A stretch of DNA of 9,294 nucleotides from Candidatus Thorarchaeota archaeon MP8T_1 (lineage in GTDB: Archaea > Asgardarchaeota > Thorarchaeia > Thorarchaeales > Thorarchaeaceae): contig PJER01000078.1 in NCBI GenBank assembly GCA_002825465.1, positions 1 through 9,294 of the forward strand, written 5' to 3'. Shown here piece after piece: positions 1 through 5,233 of this stretch. A program made the translations under genes and the position numbers. Numbering within the stretch: position 1 is the stretch's first letter; each line of letters starts with the position of its first letter. The notes beneath the pieces were generated by a model that was not told the origin of the DNA, did no database searches, and saw only the letters and a program-made list of their open reading frames with translations.

Positions 1-879
1 AGCAACATGCCTGAAGCGGTAATCAGTGGGATTGCAGCATATTCAGGATGGATAAATGAAAGTCCGGAGTTACTAGATATCGCAGTGTTATCAGTCCTGA
101 TTGCTGCAGGATTCAATATGCTACTTCTGGGTCTGACAATTGTGATATCCACAAAAGGAGCGCCAGACATGAATGTGCCAGAGGAGGCAATCAAGAAAGA
201 CTCTGTATTAATTAGATGGACCATTGTAGCTTTGATTTGCATGTTTGCCCTGGGCATCCTAGATCTCACTGGACCAACTCCACCAGTAGATCCAAAATTC
301 CCTGCTATGGCGGCTTTTGTTCTGTTTCTATCCTACATCATCTACACATGGGCACTAGCCACAGGAGATGTGACTGATAGTGAAAGCAAAGCAAGACCCT
401 CCCATGAGAAAAAAAGCGCCATCATTCTAACGATGTTGGGATTTGTGGGGATATTTTTCGCAGGTGAAATTCTAACTAACTCTGTCGAAATATTCCTTAG
501 CGATTACAGCGGGATAATCACAGCCCTAGGAATTAATCACGTAACAATTGCCGCCCTAGTTCTTGGGGCTGCTGGTGCACTGCCCGAACATGGAATTGCA
601 TTGATTGCGGCAGCAAAGGGTAAAGTTGGACTTGCAGTAGGAAATCTCATTGGAGGAGTTCTTCAGATTGTCTTGCTCGTTATGGGAGGAATAGGTATGT
701 TTGTTCTAATCCCTCTGGATAGGTATGTTCTATTCCAAATCATTGTTATTGCAGGGAGTCTGTGGTTCTTGAAGCGAGCTATTACAGATGACCATAAGCT
801 GGATTTCTTTGAAGGCGCTATGATCATCCTACTTCAAGTATATGTGTTCGTCCTGCTCATTGCTGGAACTCCGATATGA
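1..879 (+). CDS. Na+/Ca2+ exchanger-type (CaCA) membrane protein, 5' end cut by window edge
   Basis: Polytopic membrane protein of the cation/Ca2+ antiporter type, which exchanges Ca2+ or a similar cation against Na+ or H+. The reading frame is open to base 1. The first Met (base 7) is not a convincing start, because Ser-Asn-Met-Pro-Glu at the edge sits where the GTSxPE motif of the first alpha-repeat belongs. The gene therefore very probably begins upstream. Counting from that Met, the rest of alpha-repeat 1 runs to about residue 48, followed by a hydrophilic loop, helices at about 70-86 and 98-117, a charged loop at about 121-136, and alpha-repeat 2 at about 175-228 with LPE at 192-194 and Gly-Asn at 212-213. 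Both repeats keep the Pro-Glu pair. The first lacks the usual Gly-Asn and Gly-Ser-Asn signature, so cation specificity is open. Its 3' end overlaps the convergent HAD gene by 23 bp. Confidence 0.82.
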   Translation, partial: SNMPEAVISGIAAYSGWINESPELLDIAVLSVLIAAGFNMLLLGLTIVISTKGAPDMNVPEEAIKKDSVLIRWTIVALICMFALGILDLTGPTPPVDPKFPAMAAFVLFLSYIIYTWALATGDVTDSESKARPSHEKKSAIILTMLGFVGIFFAGEILTNSVEIFLSDYSGIITALGINHVTIAALVLGAAGALPEHGIALIAAAKGKVGLAVGNLIGGVLQIVLLVMGGIGMFVLIPLDRYVLFQIIVIAGSLWFLKRAITDDHKLDFFEGAMIILLQVYVFVLLIAGTPI

Positions 880-1516
880 TATATGGTAGAATGGCACGCA
901 GGTCATTCTCTTTGATGACAACATTCGCAGCATCAGCAACATCTTTCTCTGTCGGATTGAAAGCGATTGAGAGCCCAACGACAGAAAACACGCTCATATC
1001 ATTCCGTCCATCTCCAATAAAAGCAGTTTCAATCGATGAAACATTAAAGTGACTGAGAATTTTGTGTATGAATTTAGCCTTTTCTGCCCATCCGATGACA
1101 TTTTCAACAGTACCCGTAAGATACCCATCGCTATGGATGAGTTTGTTAGTTATGACATAATCAATCCCAACACGGCGGGCAATATCATCAGCCATAATGT
1201 CAAGCCCGCCTGAGAGGATGGCTGTCTTGATACCATGCTCTCTAAGGATTTGGATCGTCTCTTCTGCCCCTTCAACAAGTTTCGTATTGTTAACTACCTC
1301 CATTACACGATCAAGAGGTTGGTCTTTCCACAATGCTGCATCATAATCAGCCCACTGTTGATATGTGATCTCACCCGAGAAGTACTGATCGAAATAGACA
1401 CGACCTTCTTCAGTGGTACCGAATAGCTCATGAAGTCTCCACCAAACACTACTATGCTGTGTGAGTGTTCCATCTACATCGAAGACTACCAGTTTTATTT
1501 CCAAAGTTATTTGCAC
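857..1516 (-). CDS. HAD phosphatase, phosphoserine-phosphatase-like (archaeal PSPase-like subfamily)
   Basis: Soluble 219-residue HAD-superfamily hydrolase of the SerB-like group, expected to remove phosphate from a small metabolite through an aspartyl-phosphate. All four motifs are visible: motif I DVDGTLT with nucleophile Asp13 and acid/base Asp15, motif II Ser102 in LSGG, the motif III lysine at 146 or 148, and motif IV GDGRND at 168-173. The helical cap lies between motifs I and II, and its WWRLHELFG segment is typical of archaeal PSPase-like proteins rather than of true SerB. The substrate is therefore uncertain; phosphoserine is only one candidate. The start is GTG, with motif I arriving at residue 13 as expected. 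No clear Shine-Dalgarno is seen. It lies 29 bp downstream of the ESCRT-III gene on the same strand and is probably cotranscribed with it. Confidence 0.88.
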   Translation of the reverse strand: MQITLEIKLVVFDVDGTLTQHSSVWWRLHELFGTTEEGRVYFDQYFSGEITYQQWADYDAALWKDQPLDRVMEVVNNTKLVEGAEETIQILREHGIKTAILSGGLDIMADDIARRVGIDYVITNKLIHSDGYLTGTVENVIGWAEKAKFIHKILSHFNVSSIETAFIGDGRNDMSVFSVVGLSIAFNPTEKDVADAANVVIKENDLRAILPYIISEFQQ

Positions 1517-1545
1517 CTGTAGAATAGATTGAATAATAGAATTGA

Positions 1546-2211
1546 TTAGCCCTCTGCCTCTCTTTCGCGTTCCTCACGAGCTTCTTTCTCTAAATCGGCC
1601 AAGAGGTCATCAATTCGTTTTTCTCCAGCTTTTTCTGCCGCTGCTTCCTTTGGTCTTTTTCCACCTTCTACTTCGAGTGGAGGAAGTACACCTTCTTTCT
1701 CAAGAAGAAGCTCGGCTTCCATGGAATCAAGTTCACGATCAACTCTCTCCTCCATTTCGATTGTCGAGTCAGCTCCTGTGAGGTCCTCTGATAATAATTC
1801 ACCAGCTATTGAGATATGCTCAAAGGACTCAGAAAGTCTATCAAGCTGTGTTTGAATTTCTTCTGGCTTTAGCATAGAACGAGCTTCGGTTAATGCATCG
1901 TTGGCAATACTAAATGCTCTCAGGACCTCTGATTGCGTCTTAGCTTCCTCAAGATTCAGAAGAGCTGTTTCTAACGTCAAGTATTGCTGTTGGTAGCGGG
2001 CTTTCCGGTTCTCTAAATCTACCACGATACTAAGATGGGATCTTGCCATGGAACGGTTGCCTTTTGACATTGCCTCCTTTGCTGATTGTTGTTCTTCAGC
2101 CATTCTTGTTTCTAATCTTCGAACTCTTAGGGTCAATGCATTCATTGTACCCTTCATCTCTAGAATACCACGTTCAGTATCGACTTTCTTTTTGCCGCTT
2201 AGGAAGCCCAT
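1546..2211 (-). CDS. ESCRT-III / Snf7 (CHMP-like) family protein
   Basis: About 221 residues, almost entirely charged helix, with no membrane segment or signal peptide. The order matches Snf7/CHMP proteins: a short N-terminal Gly-Phe-Leu and basic patch (GFLSGKKK), a basic helical hairpin at about 12-110 containing an ENRKARYQQQ segment, a TQSEVLRAFSIANDAL segment where CHMP4 has its TEVL...AAKAMKAA stretch, shorter helices at about 116-170, then an acidic tail. ESCRT-III proteins polymerise on membranes and drive scission; Vps4 depolymerises them. The tail has a Pro-Pro segment (174-181) and a terminal helix, Glu197-x-x-Ile200-x-x-Leu203-Leu204-x-x-Leu207, resembling a Vps4-binding MIM1 motif. 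An alternative ATG at 2223 adds four residues. I prefer 2211 because it gives MGFLSGKKK and leaves GGTGGTT three bases upstream. PspA/Vipp1 is the main alternative family. Confidence 0.82.
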   Translation of the reverse strand: MGFLSGKKKVDTERGILEMKGTMNALTLRVRRLETRMAEEQQSAKEAMSKGNRSMARSHLSIVVDLENRKARYQQQYLTLETALLNLEEAKTQSEVLRAFSIANDALTEARSMLKPEEIQTQLDRLSESFEHISIAGELLSEDLTGADSTIEMEERVDRELDSMEAELLLEKEGVLPPLEVEGGKRPKEAAAEKAGEKRIDDLLADLEKEAREEREREAEG

Positions 2212-2214
2212 GAA

Positions 2215-2221
2215 AACCACC
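2215..2221 (-). promoter_or_regulatory. Shine-Dalgarno-like GGTGGTT before ESCRT-III gene
   Basis: GGTGGTT on the minus strand lies 3 nt before the ATG at 2211. It can pair with the usual archaeal 16S 3' end through GGTGAT-type pairing with one G-U wobble. The same heptamer sits 4 nt before the HAD gene start at 6819. This favours 2211 over the ATG at 2223, which overlaps the site. Confidence 0.45.
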
Positions 2222-2258
2222 ATGAAGTACCGTACATTCTTATTTCAGGTCTTGAACC

Positions 2259-2265
2259 ATTTAAG
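2259..2265 (-). promoter_or_regulatory. TATA-like box for the ESCRT-III/HAD unit
   Basis: CTTAAAT on the minus strand, preceded by TAC (a possible BRE end). Its centre at about 2262 puts transcription start near 2236, giving a leader of roughly 25 nt to the ATG at 2211. Judged by position and composition only. Confidence 0.4.
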
Positions 2266-2292
2266 GTATTGTCTTATTGTCAAACCACACAA

Positions 2293-2300
2293 GTGATATA
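2293..2300 (+). promoter_or_regulatory. TATA-like box for IMPase-family gene
   Basis: GTGATATA centred about 36 bp before the ATG at 2333. A start of transcription near 2323 would fall inside the inverted repeat at 2307-2327. The match is weaker than those ahead of the genes at 5943 and 8152. Confidence 0.3.
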
Positions 2301-2306
2301 GAGCAC

Positions 2307-2327
2307 GCCACTAATTCGAGCAGTGGC
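2307..2327. repeat. Inverted repeat GCCACT-N9-AGTGGC (operator or leader hairpin)
   Basis: Perfect 6-bp arms at 2307-2312 and 2322-2327 flank a 9-nt spacer, ending 5 bp before the start codon at 2333. It overlaps the predicted transcription start. It could be a repressor-binding dyad or a hairpin that masks the start region. One 6-bp dyad can occur by chance. Confidence 0.4.
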
Positions 2328-2332
2328 AATAA

Positions 2333-3151
2333 ATGACCGCACTCAAGACTCTCAAAAAAGCTATTGATGCCGCAAAATCATGCATACTTGACAACCTCGA
2401 TCAGGCCATGGCGGATACAGGACAAGTAAATCCGTACGGTGACAAGACGCTGCTACTTGACAAAAAAGCAGAGGATGCGATAATTGAGGTACTCCTAGGC
2501 TCTGATATTTCCTTTGATATTCTATCAGAAGAAAAGGGATTTCTCAAGACATCTGAGAAACCTGAATATCTCGCACTTGTTGACCCAATTGATGGATCAG
2601 CGAACCTGAAGAGAGGGATTCCACTTGTATCACTAGGAATTGCAATCGTTCCGTACAAGAGCAATATGACCTCTGATGATGCAGAACTCAGTATTATCGA
2701 TTCAGTATTCAATAATGAAAGATTCATCGCAATCAAGGGAAAAGGAGTTACAAGAAATGGGAAGAGGGTTCAAGTTGCAAAACCAATCGAATTAGAGAAT
2801 GCGATTATATCGTACGATATCAAGAAAACCTTCGATTCTGCTTTTCTCAAGAGTTCTATGAGGACAATCAAAGCAGTTCATGACATACGCAGAACTGCAA
2901 GCAATCTTCTAGATCTTTGTTGGACTGCAGCAGGCTTTTTGGATGGCATGGTTGACCTTAGAAATCTCTTTCCCATCATTCATCTCTGCGGCACACATAT
3001 GGTCTTCGAAGCTGGTGGTTATGTTATTGGTCTTGACGGGAAGCGGTTTGTCAGTTCTCTTGAACCGGATGCAATGATGAATTTCGTTGCAGCATCAAAT
3101 GAAGAGCTGGCAAGGCAAATTCTCAATAAATATCAACAAAGAACATTATGA
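2333..3151 (+). CDS. Inositol monophosphatase / archaeal FBPase family protein, variant metal site
   Basis: 272-residue soluble sugar-phosphatase fold; relatives hydrolyse inositol-1-phosphate or fructose-1,6-bisphosphate with Mg2+. Family landmarks are in order: GDKTLLLDKKAEDAI at 36-50, the Glu-rich SEEKG at 65-69, and the metal-binding DPIDGSANL at 84-92 (Asp84 and Asp87). The C-terminal signature is altered. Where most members have W-D-x-A-A-G before the AGG helix, this protein reads Ile-His217-Leu-Cys-Gly, followed by a normal EAGG at 226-229. The usual Asp ligand is therefore replaced by His217, which may change metal use, activity or substrate. Archaea use inositol in archaetidylinositol-type lipids, so IMPase is a reasonable role, but FBPase or another phosphatase cannot be excluded. 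The ATG start is supported by the family's usual N-terminal length. The Mrp gene follows 59 bp downstream with its own likely promoter. Confidence 0.85.
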   Translation: MTALKTLKKAIDAAKSCILDNLDQAMADTGQVNPYGDKTLLLDKKAEDAIIEVLLGSDISFDILSEEKGFLKTSEKPEYLALVDPIDGSANLKRGIPLVSLGIAIVPYKSNMTSDDAELSIIDSVFNNERFIAIKGKGVTRNGKRVQVAKPIELENAIISYDIKKTFDSAFLKSSMRTIKAVHDIRRTASNLLDLCWTAAGFLDGMVDLRNLFPIIHLCGTHMVFEAGGYVIGLDGKRFVSSLEPDAMMNFVAASNEELARQILNKYQQRTL

Positions 3152-3171
3152 ATCATGGTTCATATCCGATG

Positions 3172-3179
3172 CTTTATTA
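3172..3179 (+). promoter_or_regulatory. TATA-like box for the Mrp/ApbC gene
   Basis: CTTTATTA centred about 35 bp before the ATG at 3211, predicting transcription start near 3201 and a leader of about 10 nt. An in-frame TTG at 3184 would lie upstream of that transcription start, which is why ATG 3211 is chosen. Confidence 0.45.
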
Positions 3180-3210
3180 GAAATTGGCATGTGTGCTTTC
3201 CTCGATTGCA

Positions 3211-4020
3211 ATGACTAAGCCAATGATACCTCCTGATGTTGCTGAAAACATGAAGGGAATCAAACACAAGATCGTTATCCTTTCAGGAAAAGGAGGAGTT
3301 GGAAAGACAACTGTCGCAACTAACCTTGCGGTTTCGTTTGCCCAGAGAGGGAAGAAATCAGGGATACTTGATGTTGATATCTATGGTCCTAATGTTCCCA
3401 AGCTGTTGGGTTTAGAAGGTCAACATCCTATTGCTGAGGGCGAATTCATCAATCCGATTCTTGGTCCACTTGATATTAAGGTAATGAGTATGGCATTTCT
3501 TCTAAGGAAGGATGATGATGCTGTTGCTTGGAGAGGTCCGCTTGTAGCAAAAGCTATCAGCCAGTTTCTATCTAATGTGAAGTGGGAAGATTTGGATATC
3601 CTAATCGTGGACCTTCCGCCCGGAACAGGCGATGAGATACTGAGTATTTTGCAATCTATTCCGGATTTGGATGGGGTCGTGATTGTATCAACACCTCAGG
3701 AAGTAGCAGTTCTTGATGCTCGAAGAGCAATTCAATTAGTTGAGAAAATGGGTGTGCCAATTCTCGGCATTGTTGAAAACATGGCTGAGTTCATCTGTCC
3801 TAAATGCGGTGAATCATACAAAATCTTTGGAGAAGGAGCTGCGAAGACCGCTGCAGAGGAATACAAAATTGACCACCTAGGCACTCTCCCACTAGATCCA
3901 AGAGTAATCGCACTTAGTGACAAGGGTACTCCGTTTGTAGTAGAGGATCCTGAGTCGAATACCGCCAAGGCTTTCAAAACACTTGTTGATCGTCTTGCCC
4001 AAAAAGTGCAACTAGATTAG
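3211..4020 (+). CDS. Mrp/ApbC/NBP35-family Fe-S cluster carrier ATPase
   Basis: 269-residue cytosolic P-loop ATPase of the Mrp branch of the MinD/ParA superfamily, which binds a [4Fe-4S] cluster at a dimer interface and passes it to apoproteins. Visible features are the deviant Walker A GKGGVGKTT at 26-34 with the signature Lys27, the Mrp hallmark LDVDIYGPNVP starting near 53 (Asp54 and Asp56), the WRGP segment, the Walker B-like IVDLPPGTGD around 132-141, and the cluster-binding Cys196-Pro-Lys-Cys199 just after ENMAEFI. There is no N-terminal Cys cluster of the eukaryotic NBP35 type and no fused DUF59 domain, so it is the short ApbC-like form common in archaea. Length fits the family. It is convergent with the acidic membrane-protein gene, 33 bp away. 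Confidence 0.95.
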   Translation: MTKPMIPPDVAENMKGIKHKIVILSGKGGVGKTTVATNLAVSFAQRGKKSGILDVDIYGPNVPKLLGLEGQHPIAEGEFINPILGPLDIKVMSMAFLLRKDDDAVAWRGPLVAKAISQFLSNVKWEDLDILIVDLPPGTGDEILSILQSIPDLDGVVIVSTPQEVAVLDARRAIQLVEKMGVPILGIVENMAEFICPKCGESYKIFGEGAAKTAAEEYKIDHLGTLPLDPRVIALSDKGTPFVVEDPESNTAKAFKTLVDRLAQKVQLD

Positions 4021-4039
4021 TAAGATTAGGAGAGATACA

Positions 4040-4055
4040 AGGACCTAATAGTCCT
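4040..4055. terminator. Possible bidirectional terminator hairpin between convergent genes
   Basis: AGGAC (4040-4044) and GTCCT (4051-4055) form a 5-bp stem around a 6-nt loop, between the Mrp stop (4020) and the convergent stop codon at 4054-4056. On the plus strand a long C/T-rich run follows. Archaeal termination depends mainly on T-tracts, so this is only a candidate. Confidence 0.3.
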
Positions 4056-4572
4056 ATACATCCTCCTCCTCTTCTTCTTCTTCCATATCCTCAAGGCTGG
4101 TTTCAATCTCATCTAAGTCGATGTGCTCTTCATCTTCCTCTTGGTCTTCAGCTGCTATCTCCTCTTCTTCTTGATCCTCAGCTGCTATCTCCTCTTCTTC
4201 CTCAACATCTTCATCTTCAAAAGCCACCTCTTCTTTGTCGGAGTATTCTACTTCTTCAACAACTTCTTTTTCATCCGTCGTTGAGGTGATCCCTGGCTTC
4301 ATTTTGAGTATGTAGATATAGCTCAGAGAGAAGCTGACCAAACCGAGTAAGAGTGTTACCCATAAAGCTCCATCATAGCCAAACCAAGCTACAAGATTGA
4401 TTGTTAGTTCAGATCTTGGCGTGCCTAATAGAACATGCTGAAGCCACATAGGAATAGTGATTGACAATGGTATACAAATCATCACTAGCAGTATGATTGA
4501 CATGATAATCTCAGCTGTGTAGTTCAATAATCGTCGAAAGGTGCTGTCAATTGTTCTTCTTGCCGTGGACAC
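4054..4572 (-). CDS. Two-helix membrane protein with repetitive acidic tail (function unknown)
   Basis: 172 residues, not recognised as a known family. Layout: a basic N-terminus (1-19, with Arg5, Arg6, Arg13 and Arg14), a hydrophobic helix at about 20-44, a short polar loop containing Pro52, a second helix at about 68-89, Lys90-Met-Lys92, then a tail from about 98 to the end that is mostly Glu and Asp. The tail contains EEEEIAAEDQ twice in tandem (115-134). The basic residues beside the helices suggest both termini are cytoplasmic, so the tail would face the cytosol, where it could bind basic proteins, nucleic-acid-binding proteins or cations. The start is GTG at 4572; no in-frame ATG lies between it and helix 1. 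A TATA-like CTTTAAAA (plus-strand reading, 4608-4615) fits a leader of about 13 nt. Confidence 0.72.
   Translation of the reverse strand: MSTARRTIDSTFRRLLNYTAEIIMSIILLVMICIPLSITIPMWLQHVLLGTPRSELTINLVAWFGYDGALWVTLLLGLVSFSLSYIYILKMKPGITSTTDEKEVVEEVEYSDKEEVAFEDEDVEEEEEIAAEDQEEEEIAAEDQEEDEEHIDLDEIETSLEDMEEEEEEEDV
4141..4200. repeat. 30-bp tandem direct repeat inside the acidic-tail gene
   Basis: 4141-4170 and 4171-4200 match at 28 of 30 positions; the last 20 bases of each unit are identical. Thirty bases equal ten codons, so the duplication stays in frame and encodes two copies of a Glu-rich decapeptide (EEEEIAAEDQ). The near identity points to a recent slippage or unequal-exchange event. Confidence 0.9.
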
Positions 4573-4607
4573 AGTTACTCGCCTTGGCTTGGCACCTGAG
4601 ACTACTC

Positions 4608-4615
4608 CTTTAAAA
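4608..4615 (-). promoter_or_regulatory. TATA-like box for the acidic membrane-protein gene
   Basis: TTTTAAAG on the minus strand, centred about 39 bp before the GTG at 4572. It predicts transcription start near 4585. It also separates this gene from the short upstream reading frame that ends at the stop codon 4624-4626. Confidence 0.4.
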
Positions 4616-4696
4616 CTTGCTGGCTAAGAAACAAATGTACCAGAGAAACTTAGGAGTACATCAACATCTGTTACGTCAATAATTAGGAGAGTAGGG

Positions 4697-4803
4697 AGGG
4701 GGTCCTTGAACAGACGAAGTTCGTCGCTCGGGTCGGACATTTGGGAGGGAGAGAGAGAGGAGAGGAGATTGAACAGATTCATGAAGGTCGCGACGGACCC
4801 CCT
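4697..4803 (-). ncRNA. Candidate structured RNA A, closed by AGGGGGTCC/GGACCCCCT
   Basis: A G+C-rich island between A+T-rich flanks. Perfect 9-bp arms at 4697-4705 and 4795-4803 enclose 89 nt. Inside are a tight hairpin GACGA-AGT-TCGTC (4713-4725), an alternative pairing CGTCGC (4722-4727) with GCGACG (4790-4795), a 9-bp direct repeat TTGAACAGA (4706-4714 and 4769-4777), and a 26-nt all-purine run at 4743-4768 (plus strand). On the minus strand a box-A-like CTTATATT (4837-4830) lies about 27-30 bp before the outer edge of the stem, so minus-strand transcription is favoured. I recognise no known RNA family; SRP and RNase P hallmarks are absent. A transposon-like element with short terminal repeats is an alternative. 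Confidence 0.4.
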
Positions 4804-4829
4804 ATCCAAGATTTAATAATACATAATAT

Positions 4830-4837
4830 AATATAAG
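4830..4837 (-). promoter_or_regulatory. TATA box candidate reading into island A
   Basis: CTTATATT on the minus strand. Its centre predicts transcription start at about 4807, right at the outer edge of the 9-bp stem (4803). The surrounding 4811-4860 is extremely A+T-rich, so other TATA-like matches are possible there. Confidence 0.35.
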
Positions 4838-5008
4838 GATACCTATAATATAGTATTCTAAAGTAGATTCACTGCAAACCAAAACGAGCAATATGCCACT
4901 GATCCTTACACCGAGGAAATTCCTATTCATCATAGAGCAAAACGAATTGATATCGAAAAGACTCCTTACAGGATTTTGTTTGCAAGATAATATTTGTAAA
5001 ATAGAGAG

Positions 5009-5069
5009 AGGGGGCCGTAGAGAACATGGAAGGAGGAGAGAAACTGCTTCTGAGAGAGAAAGGCCCCCT
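5009..5069. ncRNA. Candidate structured RNA B, closed by AGGGGGCC/GGCCCCCT
   Basis: Perfect 8-bp arms at 5009-5016 and 5062-5069 enclose 45 nt that are strongly purine-rich on the plus strand, with a small AGAA-ACTGC-TTCT hairpin (5039-5051). The architecture and terminal arms echo island A, which lies about 200 bp to the left. Strand is unclear. A TATA-like stretch at 4987-4999 would serve plus-strand transcription, and a CTTAAAT (minus strand, 5105-5099) would serve minus-strand transcription starting near 5077. No known RNA family is recognised. Confidence 0.35.
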
Positions 5070-5070
5070 G

Positions 5071-5098
5071 GCCCTTGTGGTATAATGGTCTAGAATAC
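5071..5098 (+). other. tRNA 5'-half-like sequence without a visible 3' half
   Basis: The sequence reads as the first 25 positions of a tRNA: a 7-nt acceptor strand GCCCTTG (5071-5077), T8 and G9, a D-stem GTAT/ATAC (5080-5083 and 5095-5098), and an 11-nt D-loop with the conserved A-A and G-G pairs. Next comes a CATTT/AAATG stem (5098-5102 and 5107-5111) with only a 4-nt loop, which is not a normal anticodon arm. No T-arm and no matching CAAGGGC acceptor strand are found downstream in the region. It may be a remnant, a split-tRNA half, or chance. Confidence 0.25.
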
Positions 5099-5130
5099 AT
5101 TTAAGCAAATGTCTGATAGCGGATACCTTT

Positions 5131-5155
5131 ACTAGCTTTCTAGTCTAAGATCTTA
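5131..5155. repeat. Adjacent hairpin ACTAG-CTTT-CTAGT and palindrome TAAGATCTTA
   Basis: A 5-bp stem with a CTTT loop (5131-5144) is followed after one base by a perfect 10-bp palindrome (5146-5155), then by T-rich ACGTTTCAT. Together they could end a plus-strand RNA from the region of islands A/B or the tRNA-like sequence. Short dyads are common in A+T-rich DNA. Confidence 0.3.
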
Positions 5156-5233
5156 CGTTTCATGAAATAAAGCACAACCATCATACCGATTCATCTATCA
5201 TTTCGAGAAATATCGTAATATTCTGAAACATTA

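Noticed and set aside
3184..3210. Upstream TTG start for the Mrp gene
   Set aside because: It lies upstream of the transcription start predicted from the TATA-like box at 3172-3179, and the nine extra residues are not part of the family's N-terminus.
4743..4768. G-quadruplex in the purine run of island A
   Set aside because: Only two clear G3-or-longer tracts occur within short distance; the rest is alternating GA, so a four-tract quadruplex is not supported.
4624..4809. 61-codon minus-strand frame from TTG 4809
   Set aside because: Non-ATG start lying inside the island A stem, Ser/Leu-rich because of the CT-rich run, and no recognisable domain. Kept only as a finding about the in-frame TAG.
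4893..5093. 66-codon plus-strand frame starting at ATG 4893
   Set aside because: The first 40 residues look passable, but the rest is Arg/Glu/Gly-rich simply because the frame crosses GA-rich island B and the tRNA-like sequence. No family, no Shine-Dalgarno, weak promoter.
5071..5210. Complete tRNA gene with intron
   Set aside because: The only TTCGA downstream (5202-5206) has no proper T-stem, and no acceptor 3' strand complementary to GCCCTTG exists in the region.
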